The position numbers and the translations under genes are program-made. Shown here piece after piece: positions 45,781 through 57,735 of a stretch of 64,000 nucleotides of DNA. This DNA comes from Solanum dulcamara (taxonomy: Eukaryota > Streptophyta > Magnoliopsida > Solanales > Solanaceae). The stretch is from positions 10,351,256-10,415,255 of the forward strand of contig NC_077248.1 of assembly GCF_947179165.1 (NCBI RefSeq), in the 5' to 3' direction. The notes below the pieces were generated by a model that did no database searches, was not told the DNA's origin, and saw only the letters and a program-made list of their open reading frames with translations. Numbering within the stretch: the first letter of the stretch is position 1; each line of letters opens with the position of its first letter.

Positions 45781-48047
45781 TTCACTGTAATGACCCGTTA
45801 GGTAATTTTGAGAATGAGTCTTCCTCCTTTCATAGAAGACCTTTTTCGTAAATTTAAGTTGAAAATTTTAGACCTTTCGGTAACTTTGATTAATTAGTTG
45901 AGGGATAATTTTAGAAAATTTATTTAATTAGTGGGTTAAAGTGTTAATTTAATTAATACTCTATACCAATTATTAAAGGAAAATGATAGAGTTTATAAAT
46001 TTTTATACATAATTGAGTAGAAAAGAAAAAGAGGAAAATAAATAATAATAATAATAATAAAAATATATATAAATATAAAATCTGATGGCATTAAGCCATC
46101 AGATGTAACGGCGGCACAGCGACAAAGAACGAACCAGAAACTGAAAAAAAAATATACGGGGGAAGAAAGAAAAGAAAGGGGAAAAGAAAAATAAAGGAGA
46201 AGAGAAAAATAGGGATTTTCATTCCAAAGCGTTAAGGTAATTATTCTCATCCTTTCCATTAAATTTTTATGCGATTATGAACATATTTTTAGGATATATT
46301 GGGGGAGGAATAATGCTAAGATAAGAAAATATGACCCTAGGGTTCTTCACATAAAATCTTGATTTGGGGGTCGAATAACGATCCGTTTTAGCTGAAATTT
46401 GACATGTGAGTTTATTTTATCACGAGTGAACATAATCGGAAAGAAAATTTTAGAATTGACTTCAATGACATAGAATGAGTTAGTTCCCGAATTTTGATAT
46501 ATTGAGATAGATAATTAAATATTAGATATATTATATTTTATGAATTCCATTAAATTTATGATATTGGGCAAATTAGAACCTAACCCTAGGCTTGAAATTC
46601 AAAAAATATTGGAGTTGACATATTAAGTGGCATCAAGATTAGGAACGTGATTATAGATTTGTGTGAGTTTTTGGGTCTAGGCTAGACATATGGTAATAAG
46701 GGTGTTGTTAGTTTCGAAAATCTTATTGTGATTATTTATTTGACTAGATTACGTTGATTTGGAGGCCCAACGAAAAGGGAAGGCTCAAGTCCCGGAGTGA
46801 CTGCTTGATTAATTAAGGCAAGTGAATTTCTAAACCTCAGTTTAAACTTATAGATGCTTGTATTTCCGTGTCATATATACTAGGAAGTAATGAGAATTGG
46901 ACTGGATTATTGACTGTATGATTGACCTTAAAAAATGGAGATGAGGGGTATAAAATGGTGATCTAATGACATGTATTGGTGGAATTGATATGTTGTGATT
47001 TTGGACATGTGAAATGATTATGTTGATGTGAGATAGGAAAAATTATTATTGTTGTCATGTTATTATCGTGAATTATATGAACATGAATTGATTGCATTGG
47101 TTCTGACATATTGTGTTGAGACTGAAAATGATATGAAACAAAAGGGGTCGGGCCACATGCTCCGTGGCAGGTATATAAAACAAAGTGGTCGGGCCACACG
47201 CTCCGTGGCAGGTATTATGAAATAAAGGGGTCGGGCCACACACTCCGTGTCAAGATATATATGATGAGGGGACAGGCCACACGTTCTGTGGCAGGTTACA
47301 TGGACAGAAATGTCCCCCACGGGTTCCGGACTGTGATTCAGCAGATGTGTACCTATAGGACAGACATGCATCATTTCATTGCACTGCATTGCACCTTTCT
47401 GATATTTGTGACTTTGTGTTTACCCCCATATTGCTCTGTGTGCTGAACTTGACTTGGTATGATTCATTGACGAGACTATTGATGAGTATTTGTGGACTGT
47501 ATTACTGTTGTTATTGTACAAGTGTAGAGTTGGGCTGATTTTATGCAGGTTGTAGTTAAGGAGGTTCGGTTGGAAGGACATGAGTACTTGTATCTATTAA
47601 GATTTGCTTAGTTTTAGCTATCCACTTGCTGAGTACCGTGTTGTTTGGTACTCACCACTTGCTTCCACACTTGCGTAGGTTGTGAGCCCGGACCTGCTTG
47701 ATCTTCTAGCATTTTTTACCACTTCCGAGGCTATCATTCTGAGTGTTGAGGTAGCTGTTACATCCATCTAGCGGACACCTCTTACTCTTTTATTATGTTT
47801 TAGTCCTATTCTAGAGACAAAGACATTGTGACTGTATTCTCTTTCGCACTTCGGTAATGTATTAGTGGCTTGTACACGTGACAACCAGTCTTGGGGGATT
47901 TTGAGATTATTTATTTATTTTTGACTAAGTTAAACCTTGCTTTATCTCAATTACTTTCGCATTTACTTTCCGTTGGGTATTAGGCTGACTTATCTCGGTC
48001 GGTTGAGATGAGTGTCATCACACCCGAATTCGGGTCGTGATATTCAC
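45781..48047 (+). mobile_element. Solo LTR, 2.26 kb, gypsy-type, with perfect 5-bp target duplication
   Basis: The element is 45786-48042. It starts TGTAATGACCCGTTAGG and ends TTCGGGTCGTGATA (final CA mutated to TA). TTCAC flanks both sides (45781-45785, 48043-48047). There is no coding region inside, so it is a solo LTR. The TGTAA(T/C)GACCC..GGGTCGT end pattern matches other gypsy-type LTRs in the window. An internal 41-bp tandem array is listed separately. Confidence 0.87.
47130..47297 (+). repeat. Four-unit ~41-bp tandem repeat inside the solo LTR
   Basis: Four imperfect units each contain GGGTCGGGCCACAC(G/A)CTCCGTGGCAGG, spaced about 40-50 bp. The last unit is the most diverged (GGGACAGGCCACACGTTCTG). 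Each unit contains the short palindrome-like pair GCCACA...TGTGGC/CGTGGC. Antisense frames of 78 and 108 aa over it are repeat artefacts. Confidence 0.85.
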
Positions 48048-49428
48048 GAAACTTTATTGTCAGCCATGAAAAAAACTTTGAATCTTAAATTCAAATTATG
48101 GATTCATGAAATTGTTAATAAATTAATGGATGATGTTTTGAAATATTGTATATATTACGAGGAGTGCATATTCAAATTTGAGGATTTTTCGGTGCAAATT
48201 TGGGGACTTCTCAAGGAATCAAACGCATGCATATATGTATTTTATTCATGTATCAATGTATGCATTGTATTCATGTATTTGAGTATATTTGTTTCAGTGT
48301 TATTGTATCAAATTTGTTTGTATATGATATTGATTACACATTTGTATCAATGTATCAAAGTGTATCCATTCCTTGTTATTCATTTTGTATGAATGTATTG
48401 TGTATCTTGTAACTTGTTATAAATTTGTATCAATGTATTCAAGTCTATCAGTTCCTTGTTTTACATTATTTGAGTATTTTATTGTTCACTATTATATATG
48501 TGTATCAATGTATTTGAGTATTTGTATAGTGTATTCATCATCAGAATGCATTTATATCAATGATGTACCAATGTATTCAAGTAGAAAAAAGTCTATAACA
48601 ACAACAACAACAAAAAATGTATCAATGTCGTACAAGTAATAATAGTGATACAACAAATTAATGAAGAAGAAAAGATTTTGTAGTGCTATTCCTTTATTTA
48701 TTATGGAAAAAATATTGTGAAATTTCATAGTTTCGTTGATTATGGAGATTGAGATATTATGCTAAGTTTCCTTTTTTAAAAAGATATTGTTGAACAATTA
48801 ATGCACTATATTAAAGATTGTATTTATATTCGGAGTGACAGATAAGATCATGTGGCATATCTACTGCCTCCTTAAGACCTTTAGGTTTAAGCTACTGCAT
48901 CACACCAGAAACTTAATCTGTAAAGCAGTTATCTTTGGACAGAGGCCATAACATTATAGCATCGATCGAGCATCTACTGTTTCTCAGCAGTGAACTTGTA
49001 CCAAAAATACGTTACCTGGAGTTGCAACGTTTTAAATTTATATATAGTCGATGCCAAAATTTGAGGTCTTATTTAAGAAACTAGGTAACAGAGTTGATGA
49101 GCAATACTGAAAAGAGACCATAATATCAAACATTGAAGAGAAAACTATTCTTAGTCACCAAATTATATTGAGTGTATCAAGTTGGAACCCTCAAACCTGC
49201 AAACTAATATGCAATTAGGATATCAGTAGTGAAATTTGAACTAATAATATCCATCCTTCCCAGCTACTTGTAGCTCTATATTACATGAGAAGGTTAACAA
49301 ATGGCTACTCTATGATGAGGGCTAATACATGCACGTATAGTGGGACTTCCCGTCTATCTCATTTTGCATTTCCCGGTTAGCAGAGGAGCAATTTACAAAT
49401 ACTAAAGAATATGAGCACCAAGCTGCAC
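48048..49428. other. Spacer with low-complexity GTATCAATGTAT stretch
   Basis: About 48220-48640 is rich in diverged TTGTATCAATGTATTCAAGTGTATC-type units and ends in a CAACAACAACAACAA run (48599-48613). Open frames through it are low-complexity. From 48660 to 49428 I see no gene other than the 3' side of the kinase. Confidence 0.5.
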
Positions 49429-52400
49429 TTATCTTGGTATCACCTCGGATACACTCTGAAAACTATGGAAATCTGTTGTTGCAAAATGATTTGTGGATTT
49501 TTCGCCTTTCTTTCCCTTGGAGGATGTAGTAAGGTTACTACCATAACTCGATTGTTTAGAGCTATGTGGTCTGTAGACTCCTGGCTCAGTTAACAACTTC
49601 TCATTTAGCTTGACTTCTTTAGACAGCATTTTAATCACTTGCTTCATGTTAGGTCTTTGGTTATAAGCAGATTGAATACAAAAGAGAGCAACTTTGATGA
49701 AACGCAGCACTTCGGCTTCTGGATACTCTGTCAGCTCTGGATCAACAAGATCTAGAAGCCTCCCTTCTTCTCTAAGTTTCCATGCCTGCAACAGTTTATG
49801 TTCAAGAAATCAGCATAATAAGATAGGATTTCTTGTAAAATTGTACTGGCAGGTCATATGATGTGTATTCAAAGTTCAAACCAATGTGAGGAATTAATAC
49901 TTTTCATATCCTCTTGAGATACAAACTCTGCCGGCTTTTAAGGCTGGATAAAGGATTTGAATCGCGGTAGGTTGATGACTGGCTGGCTGAAACAGTCTAA
50001 TTATGATCAATGTTCTGAATTTTGAGCTATATTGAAGGGTAAGCAAGCCCATTAATGTGCCTGAATAGAGTAGAATGGATACAAAATTTGTATAGCCGAC
50101 TCTAACTAGTTTGGCATTGAGGTGTATAGCCAACTCCAAATAGTTTGCATTGAGGTGTACTCGACTAAAATATTGTCCATAAAGTACAGGAACCAGCAGG
50201 TTTTATGACTAGCATCTAAAAGTTATTGTTTCAGAGGAAACCTACCCATTCCACTAGCATCAAGAGATCTTCTCCAAATGCTGCATTGCTACTGCTACTG
50301 CCACTTACAATTTCGAGAACAAGAACTCCGAAACTATAGACATCAGCCTTTTTTGTGAGCTGTCCTAACAAGGCATACTCGGGAGCAAGGTATCCTCTGC
50401 ACAAAGAGAAGATAACCGATACTAAGAACAGGAAAAAGTCCTACTTTATGTGAAAAAACAATGGATGCAGTGCAAAATTGCTTGTGTGTTCTCTCTTTAA
50501 GAATATTTCAATGTACACTCACATTGTTCCAGCCACTCGAGTACTAACATGAGTGATATTATCAGGGAAAAGCTTCGCGAGTCCAAAATCTCCAATTTTA
50601 GGATGAAGATTTTCATCAATAAGGACATTACTAGCCTTAATATCCCGATGAACAATTGGTGGTTCTGCTTCCTCATGAAGAAACGCTAGACCTGATGCTG
50701 TACCCAAACATATAGCAGCTCTCCTGGTCCAGTATAATGGGACACGTTTCCCTTTAGAACCTGCAATGGTAATTGTATCTGTTGTTTAACCATGCACATG
50801 GATAACACTTCTTCCAATACTAAAAGCAGATGATCTCAGAGAAACTGGCCAAGAGAAATATCAAAATTTGGAAGCACATTATATCAGCTATTAAAGCCTT
50901 GTGTTAACTTCATAATGTTCATGCACAGGCTAATGTAGACTCGTTTGCTATCGTCTGGATATGTCATTTTTTTGTTCAAAAAAAGCATTTATCTTTGTGA
51001 AAAGTACCTAGTAAAGCACTGGCAAGGCTGTTATTCTCCAAGTATTCATACACCAATATTCTATTGCCACCTTCTATGCAACAACCAATCAACTGAACAA
51101 GATTTGGATGTCGGGTATTTGAAATCATATTAATCTCTGTCAACAATTCACTGGTCCCTTGTTTTGATTCAGCGGAAAGACATTTGATAGCAACAGTCCT
51201 TCCATCCCTCAAAACCCCCTGCGATCAACAATAAAGTTGCTTAACAAGGATTTCATAGATGTATCAAACCAACTCATCTCATTTTCTCTCTCAATATTTG
51301 CACACGTAAGGACATTATCATGTACCAACATTATTAACACTAGAAGATCGATACAATTCTCACCTTATAGACAACTCCAAAACCACCTCCTCCTATTTTC
51401 TTCGATGGATGGAAATTCTCCGTTGCTGATCTCAACGAGTTATAAGAAAACAGTTTCACATTGTTGGTGGCAATCTCTAATCCTTCAGGGTAAAAGAATG
51501 AAAGAACGTTAAGTCTTGGAAGATGAAAATGGATGAGAAAATCAGCACGAGAATGGGAAAACACAAACAAAGAATTTGAGCAAGTACTCAAAACCATTTA
51601 ACTCCCTTATAGTTTATACCATACAAAACTTTTGGTTGTACAAACAGATATTTCTGAGGCATTATGTTAATGTTCTATAATCTAGGTGAAGGTATTTCAA
51701 ACATCTAAATATTCAACATTTAGCTAAGACATGAGAATAGCATTGGCATTGGTCTCTAATATACCGGTATTGGATCAAATTAAGATCAAAAATCATAATG
51801 AAATTAAGAACAAAAGAAGATCACCACATCTAGTGTCTTTCAATCCTAACATATGCATTAATCTGCCAATGCCCATGTTATTCAAAGCTCAACCTAAACA
51901 AGCTACGTCTTCCCATTGTATCGTTGAATAACGCGTGACATTGAAAGTGCTTAATCTATGATACCTTATGGAAAGTGATTAACTCGGTTCATTAATACAT
52001 CAAAACGGACTAGAAATTAGTATATTAAGGCCAAGATTTAGTACTTGGCAAATCTGGTTTGGTCAGTCCAAATTCACATGAACATAATTTTTCAATCTGA
52101 ATGGTGAACAACATTATTTTCAACTTTTAAGTTCTGTTACAAATCCTGTAACAACAAAAAAAAATTCACATGAAAGATAAGGATGAATTTAACAACAAAC
52201 AGAAGCTACAACAAATGCTAAATTCTGAACATGTAAAAAATTTAAATAAAAAAGGGTGAGCATAAATATCTTTAGTTTCAATCTGGAAAAGAATTAAAAA
52301 AAAAAATCATTATGCTCATTAATTTTAAAGCAACAACAACAATAGCATAACCAGTGTAATTCCACAATTATGATCTAGGAGAACTGGTGTGTACGCAACC

Positions 52401-52565
52401 GTTTCCTTATCTTTACCTAATGATGGTAATAAAGTTAGAGACAATATTTTCGATAGACTTAATTAAATCTTGAAAAGAGTTAGAGAGGGGAATGATCTTA
52501 CCTTGTACCTGAGTTCCTCTGTTGTCCTTGCACTGCCGAAAAGAACCAAAACAACTAAAACCCAT
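49429..52565 (-). CDS. Receptor-like cytoplasmic Ser/Thr kinase, CRPK1 (At1g16670)-like, 6 exons
   Basis: Exons in coding order (minus): 52565-52502, 51482-51364, 51218-51008, 50760-50523, 50396-50246, 49785-49429. Phases join and total 1140 bp (379 aa plus stop). The N-terminus [10 protein letters not shown] has Gly2 and nearby Cys, a possible lipid-anchor signal, and there is no signal peptide or membrane segment. Kinase domain: Gly-rich loop [10 protein letters not shown] (52-61), catalytic K73 in VAIK, alpha-C E89, HRDIKASN with D171, DFG with D189, then VAGTIGYLAPEY with the ATA codon split across exons 4 and 5. The tail is Ser/Lys-rich. Arg before the catalytic Asp marks an RD kinase. 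Architecture and exon sizes match the CRPK1-like family of membrane-associated kinases linked to cold and immune signalling; the role here is inferred. Intron 1 (882 bp) holds a worn SINE-like tail. Confidence 0.93.
52330..52426 (-). repeat. Degenerate SINE/LINE 3' tail in intron 1 of the kinase gene
   Basis: CAACAACAAC..CCAGTGTAATTCCACAA..ATCTAGGAGAA..GTGTGTACGCAACC follows the order of the tail at 11788 but is much more diverged, so it is an older insertion. Confidence 0.7.
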
Positions 52566-52720
52566 TCTTGAAATACTCAAACTTTTTAACACTTAAAACC
52601 CCCAAACTAAAAAAAGAAAAGAAGACACAAGAATTAACTAGTAAGTACTAATTCAAGTGAGATTAAATAGGAAAAAGGAAAAACAGAGAAAAAAGAAAAA
52701 AGAATTGAACTTGGAAACTC

Positions 52721-52731
52721 CAATATATATA
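52721..52731 (-). promoter_or_regulatory. Candidate TATA box of the kinase gene
   Basis: On the minus strand CTATATATATTG lies about 160 bp upstream of the ATG. It is the only TATA-like run in the immediate upstream region. Confidence 0.45.
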
Positions 52732-52739
52732 GACTCACT

Positions 52740-53384
52740 ATTCACTATAATTGTTCAACGAAAAAACAGAAGCATTATGTTAAATATGTAAGTCTGTTAT
52801 ACGAAAGAAATGTCGTATATTGTATGCAAGTATAAAGAAGTGAATACGATATTTATAACTATAAAGAGAGAAGTGGCAATTCACTTTAAGTTACATCATT
52901 CATCTGTGATGACAATTGACATATTCGTCTTTATTTTTTCCTTTTTTTTTTTTGGTGATGGGACTTTAGGGTCTACAGTGTCCTTTAGACAAAATACATC
53001 AAACACACTAACGAATTAGTCCCCGGAGAAGGTCATTATCTCTGTTTCTTTTTTCTTTTTTGTTGAACAGTCACAAATCCAATGAAAAACACTAATTTTT
53101 AGTGATTGAATTAGATCCAGAATTCATATTTTTTATCTTACAGATGTTGGGCTGTAAGCACCAAATATCTAGCCTTGGGCGTGAGCCAGGGAATAGGGTG
53201 TTAAAAAAATCTTACATCGGATGAAAAAAGAAATAGATACTGCACTTTATATTTTCTTTAGTCCATATTAATTGAATTGAGTGAATTGTTAAAAGTTTAA
53301 AAAAATTATTGAGGCTTTTTAATTATTTTACATTTTTTTAGGAGAATAGTTTGAAAATAATCGAAAGAACAATAGTGGAAATTA
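52740..53384. other. Upstream region of the kinase gene
   Basis: No other gene. A GTTGGGCTGTAAGCACC..GCCTTGGGCGTGAGCC patch at 53148-53190 and ATTGAATTGAGTGAATTGTT near 53270 hint at worn repeats. Confidence 0.4.
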
Positions 53385-53550
53385 CTTTCTCAATTTCAAA
53401 ATAAGTGAATTGTTGTGTCTTTTTTCATAGTTCAAAATATGCGAATTGTTCAAAGTTCAAGAGAATTGTTGAAAATTTCTTCTATTTTTGTCTCTCATTT
53501 AATGGGTGTGCATCGCCCAACAATTTACTTATTTTAAAATGGAGGGAGTA
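53383..53550. mobile_element. Stowaway-like MITE
   Basis: The element is 53385-53548, flanked by TA. The left CTTTCTCAATTTCAAAATAAGT and the right, reversed, CTCCCTCCATTTTAAAATAAGT are inverted ends followed by AATTGTTG on both sides. The size of 164 bp is typical. Confidence 0.7.
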
Positions 53551-54121
53551 ACATTTTATTTAGGAAGGATTACACAAATCACATAGTGTTAAAAGTTAAT
53601 TATATCTCAAAACATCCTGATTCATCGCGTAAAGTGATGTATCCGACTGATACATAGAGTAAAGTGATATATCCGACGTTCCGATAATCATGTAAAGTGA
53701 CTGATACATCCCGTGTAGTGACGTATCTGAGAATAAAAGATAATAGAGATTTTTGTAATTTTTTCAAATGATAGAAAATTTTAGTAAATATGGTAAAATA
53801 AATTGTGTATTTAGATAATTTTTCCTTTTATTTATGTCCTAAAATATTTTTTAAAAGAATGTCTCATACCCTAACAATTTACTTAGTATGAATTAAAAAC
53901 AAATATACGCTAACTTTTGAGGTTGAATTAAATCAAATCTCATTTCTTTTATTATTTATTTTCTAATATATATGAGTCAGCTTGTGACTTAACTGATGTA
54001 TTCATGACAATTTGTGACGATTTACGAGTACAAGAATCCAGCACTTGAGCCAATACACTGAATATTACAATTGAGATTCAACTATACAATCTTTATAGCT
54101 TGTTTGGATGATTATTATTCA
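53551..54121. other. Spacer with short direct repeats
   Basis: At 53623-53720 the motif TCATCGCGTAAAGTGATGTATCCGAC and close variants recur three to four times. No gene. Confidence 0.5.
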
Positions 54122-54755
54122 TTGTATTGTAGGGCTGCTTATCGGGTGGATAATTATGTTTAATGGTTCGGCTTAACGGTTATCGGCTTTTAAAAGTACT
54201 AATTCGCTAGCCAATCTATAAGATATCGGTTGGTTCGGTATCAGATTAGCAATTATCGAACGATTATCGGGCGGTGTATCGGTTAAGTATAGCATGACTT
54301 GCTGTATTTGAAGCCTCACTTTCACCTATCACCTTATCACTTTGTTCAGCCATGCTAGAAGTTTAAGACTTTGAGTCCCTGTATTTCAATCAACAACTCA
54401 AAAATAAGCTACGATATGGATAATCAATTTTATATCAATAGTTTAATAATGCCAAAATCAGTGAAGCATATATCAAAATTAATAGAAATAATCAAAGCAG
54501 ATTTAGACATAAAGTGAGGATTTAACACATTAACATAAAGAATCAGTGAACCAAAGATCTGAAACCTCAAAGAAATTCATGTTTTAGCCAAAATTCACAA
54601 CAAGAGTAAACATGCATCAAAAGAACATATTGGAAAATCAATAGACAAAAATGAGAAATTAAAAAATGAGAAAACAAACCTAGACGGATCTTTCCAGATC
54701 TGTCTTTAACGTGCCGAAATCTCAGGCTTTAGTCTTCGTCGGCGTTCACTAGTTG

Positions 54756-54896
54756 TCACCTTCTGGTCGCTGTGATAGTTGGCTCCACCGGAGTCGTATT
54801 TGCTGCTATCAATGTTGTCTGGCTCACCGAAGTTTTGCTTAACGAAATGTTGCGAGTAGAGGAGGATGGAACGAGAAGAGGTGGCGGTGGCGACAT
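54756..54896 (-). other. Short open frame in captured GC-rich sequence
   Basis: 46 codons starting MSPPPPLLVPSSSTRN and ending ITATRR, rich in Ser, Thr and Pro and poor in acidic residues, with an open CT-rich leader upstream. It looks like the first exon of a plant gene with an organelle-targeting type N-terminus, but there is no matching body downstream inside the element. It could equally be a fortuitous frame. A possible splice donor (TCTAG|GTTTGT) lies at about 54680. Confidence 0.35.
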
Positions 54897-54961
54897 GGTC
54901 TTGCTTGTTTCCGCGGCAAAATTTCGTCGGAGACAGTAGATGAGAGCGAGAGGATAGAGGC

Positions 54962-54983
54962 GGGGGGGGGGGGGGGGGGGGGG
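54962..54983 (+). repeat. Poly-G tract, 22 bases
   Basis: An uninterrupted run of 22 G in the captured region, followed by purine-rich AAGAGAAGAGGGAGA. Confidence 0.95.
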
Positions 54984-55129
54984 AAGAGAAGAGGGAGACA
55001 GTTCCTACCCTTTAGGTTTAAGTAAAATTAGGGTATAGTTGTTGTCTTATTTACTAAATGGGCGGGAATGAGCTGTCTTATTAACTAAATGGGTTTTGGC
55101 CTGTTGGGGCTTATCTTTAGATTTACAAA

Positions 55130-55546
55130 TTACAATTAGGAAAAATTACTTGATTGAGTACTTTTTAAAAATTAATTTCTGATTTTAGCGATATTTTTTA
55201 TTTATTATCATTTATAGCAATACATAGCAATACTATGATAAATCTACACTTGTATTAAAAGTGAATTATGCATGCAATATAAATGTATTATAAGTATTTT
55301 AAAATATATATTATGTTTGTGTAGTAAGAAACTGACATAATGTATTATAAGTCTATTAAAGTATGTGATAAATGTATTATCCATCTATAAAACTTGTATT
55401 ATATATGTTTTATAAATAGTTCTCTGCAATATGTATTAAAACTGTATTATAAATGTATTATAAGTGTTCAGTGAATTTTTTTTATTGCTATAGATGGTAA
55501 ATATTTTCTTAATATAGTATATTTATGTAAGTTTTCCTTATAATTA
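55130..55546. mobile_element. MITE with 9-bp target duplication (Mutator-like), copy 2, nested in the hAT-like element
   Basis: The element is 55139-55537, 399 bp. It starts GGAAAAATTAC and ends GTAAGTTTTCC. Flanks TTACAATTA (55130-55138) and TTATAATTA (55538-55546) match at 8 of 9. The sequence is homologous to 10276-10663 in opposite orientation. Confidence 0.8.
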
Positions 55547-55584
55547 CCATACATATAAGTTTTCCTTATAATTACCATACATAT
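55529..55584 (+). repeat. 28-bp direct duplication
   Basis: AAGTTTTCCTTATAATTACC plus the next 8 bases occur twice back to back. The unit spans the right end of the nested MITE and its target duplication. Confidence 0.9.
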
Positions 55585-55933
55585 TTTATATGTTTAGGGA
55601 TAAAAATATAATAAATTCTTAATGGGTTAACGTTTTACCCAATAAGAAAATTGTGTAATCCGTCCACCACATCGATAAGCTGTTAATTATAAAATTTAAA
55701 TTCATTCCCCACCTCCTAATCCGATAACCCAATACCAATAAGTCAATTTTACGATTGGATTATCAGTAATGGTCGGTTTTGAACAGCCCTATTGTATTGT
55801 ATTGTATTGTTTATACTAATCCATCATATTCAAAATTTATCCTTACGTGAAAAATAAAAATTCTCATTTTATGTTATGTTTGATGTAGTGTAGTTGCACC
55901 ATTTACTTATTTTTTTTTATTTTATCTTTGCTT

Positions 55934-56139
55934 ATTACTTCTTCCATTTTATTTTACTTGCCCGTTGACTTAATTCTCCCTTTAAAAAAGTATTTATTAA
56001 GGATTTATTTTACTAAAATTAATTAAATTTGACTACTAGTACTTATACAGTTATTTAATAATAAGGATAGTATTAAAAGAAAATAAATATAAAAAATTAT
56101 TTTAATATAAAGCTAAGTAAAATAAAATAGAGTGAGAAT
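55934..56139. mobile_element. Probable Stowaway-like MITE
   Basis: The left CTTCTTCCATTTTATTTTACTTG and the right, reversed, CTCACTCTATTTTATTTTACTTA form inverted ends around about 160 bp. The TA flank is seen on the left only. Confidence 0.55.
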
Positions 56140-57735
56140 TTTTTTTTTAATATTTTTGTACACGATCCCTTTTAATAATAATTCTATCTTGTATTAACTT
56201 TTTAATATAATTTTATAATTTTATTCTTTAAATTATTAATGTGTGACCTTATATAATTACTAACAAAAAAAAAACAATACTTATTTATTAAAATAATATT
56301 GTATAAATTAATTCAGTAGGTCATTTACTTTGAGGTCCACAATAAAGGTCATTTGTGACCACGAGTTTCTCTGCCTTCCCAACTATAATTACTACTGTAC
56401 TTTAGTTTCGTGGCAGAGAAATCCGAAAGAGACAATAAAATGGGACAGCTAATACTTTTCCGGCCTATTATTTTGTGTGAAATTTTTTAATTTGATACGG
56501 TATTTAATAAAAAAATTAAAATTTATGATTTAAAATAATTTTTAAATATTTATGTGGTTGAGAATCATTTTATTAAGAATAAAATAAAATTTTTAAACTT
56601 AAATTATTTTTAATTATAATAAGATAACCTTTTTTTGAGACAAATTATAAAAAAAATAATGCCACATCAAATAGGACAGAGAAAACTTTCTGTTTCACAT
56701 TCAATCTACATCATATACTTTGTTTTTGACATTCCATTATTTCGAATTCAAGTCGAAAAGTTTTAGTTTGGAGTATGCTCTTCCGATCAAAGGTTGTGTT
56801 AATTTATTTATTTACTTCTCTTTAGGAGTTTTTATCTTTTTGCTCTCTTTTTGATTCGAACTCAAAATTTTAGGATTAAAAGTAAACGGTACTTATTATT
56901 CGAGCAACTCCTCCTGTCAAGGTGATGTTAATTAAAATCATACATTAGATTTTTTTTTTTTTCAATTTCTCACTTAATGTCCTGTATTTATTTATGACCC
57001 AATTATTTCAAATTTGTGTAGGAAAGTTGCACTTTGAAGTTAAGTGCTCGTTATTGGAGATAATTTCGTTCTCAGAACTTAAATTCAACACTCTAATTAA
57101 AAATGAAGAAATACTTATTACTTTGCACAATCTTCAAATAAGAAACTACCTTATTAGAATATATACATATCATATATACTAATTCTACCTATACTTTCAA
57201 ATAATCATGTATCTTATCACTAATTAAGAGTCTTCTACCATATATATTGAATAAGATACATCTAGATACATGTATTTTTATTATCAGATACACTAAAAAT
57301 AGGGAGAGAGGCAAGCGAGATGAGGGGAGGGAGGCGAGCAAGATAGTCATGTATATGAGATACATGTGATCTACACTAGATACAGGTATCTATATGTATC
57401 TAGTATTATTCGCATGTATCTGGAATACCAGATACATATAAGAGTGGCGGGCAAGATGGGAGGGAGGCTGACGAAATTTGTCTATATATCTCAGAAACAT
57501 ATAAATCCACTTAAACACCCTAATTTTGATCACATGTTCTCGATATACATGTATTTGGATAGATCTGAAATGTATCTAAATAACTAGCTCATAAACTAAG
57601 GGAATTTCTCAAGTATAGAGCTTCCTGAACCAACTTAAATGTACGTGACATAACTAAACGCGTCAATTTGAACCACGTACATATTCAAGTGTAACGTCAT
57701 TTATAAACTTAATCAAATAAAAATTGGAAGTAGTA
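56140..57735. other. Spacer with GATACATGTATCT-rich stretch
   Basis: No gene. About 57230-57590 is rich in diverged GATACATGTATCT palindromic units, with two copies of a GAGNGGCGGGCAAGATGGGAGGGAGGC-like segment (57304-57345 and 57443-57471). This looks like a worn transposon but I could not find its ends. Confidence 0.45.

Larger units (their letters stand above)
54122..55799. mobile_element. hAT-like element, copy 5, 1.66 kb, with captured sequence and nested MITE
   Basis: The element is 54130-55791. Ends are TAGGGCTGCTTATCGG and, reversed, TAGGGCTGTTCAAAACC. It is flanked by identical TTGTATTG at 54122-54129 and 55792-55799, although flanking TTGTA repeats mean the exact frame of the duplication is ambiguous. 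The terminal regions contain the GGTTATCGG-type motifs of the family. The interior differs: a GC-rich exon-like stretch (about 54680-55010) and a second MITE (55139-55537). There is no transposase. Confidence 0.8.

Noticed and set aside
47130..47297. CRISPR-like direct repeats
   Set aside because: Only four imperfect units without unique spacers, inside a plant LTR.
47063..47389. 108-aa minus-strand frame
   Set aside because: It reads through the 41-bp tandem repeats of the solo LTR and its sequence is repeated accordingly.
48599..48613. CAACAACAACAACAA run as a further SINE tail
   Set aside because: No flanking tail sequence of the LINE/SINE family is present; it is a simple trinucleotide run.
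49894..50139. 81-aa minus-strand frame between kinase exons
   Set aside because: It lies in intron 5 of the kinase gene and does not extend the kinase homology.
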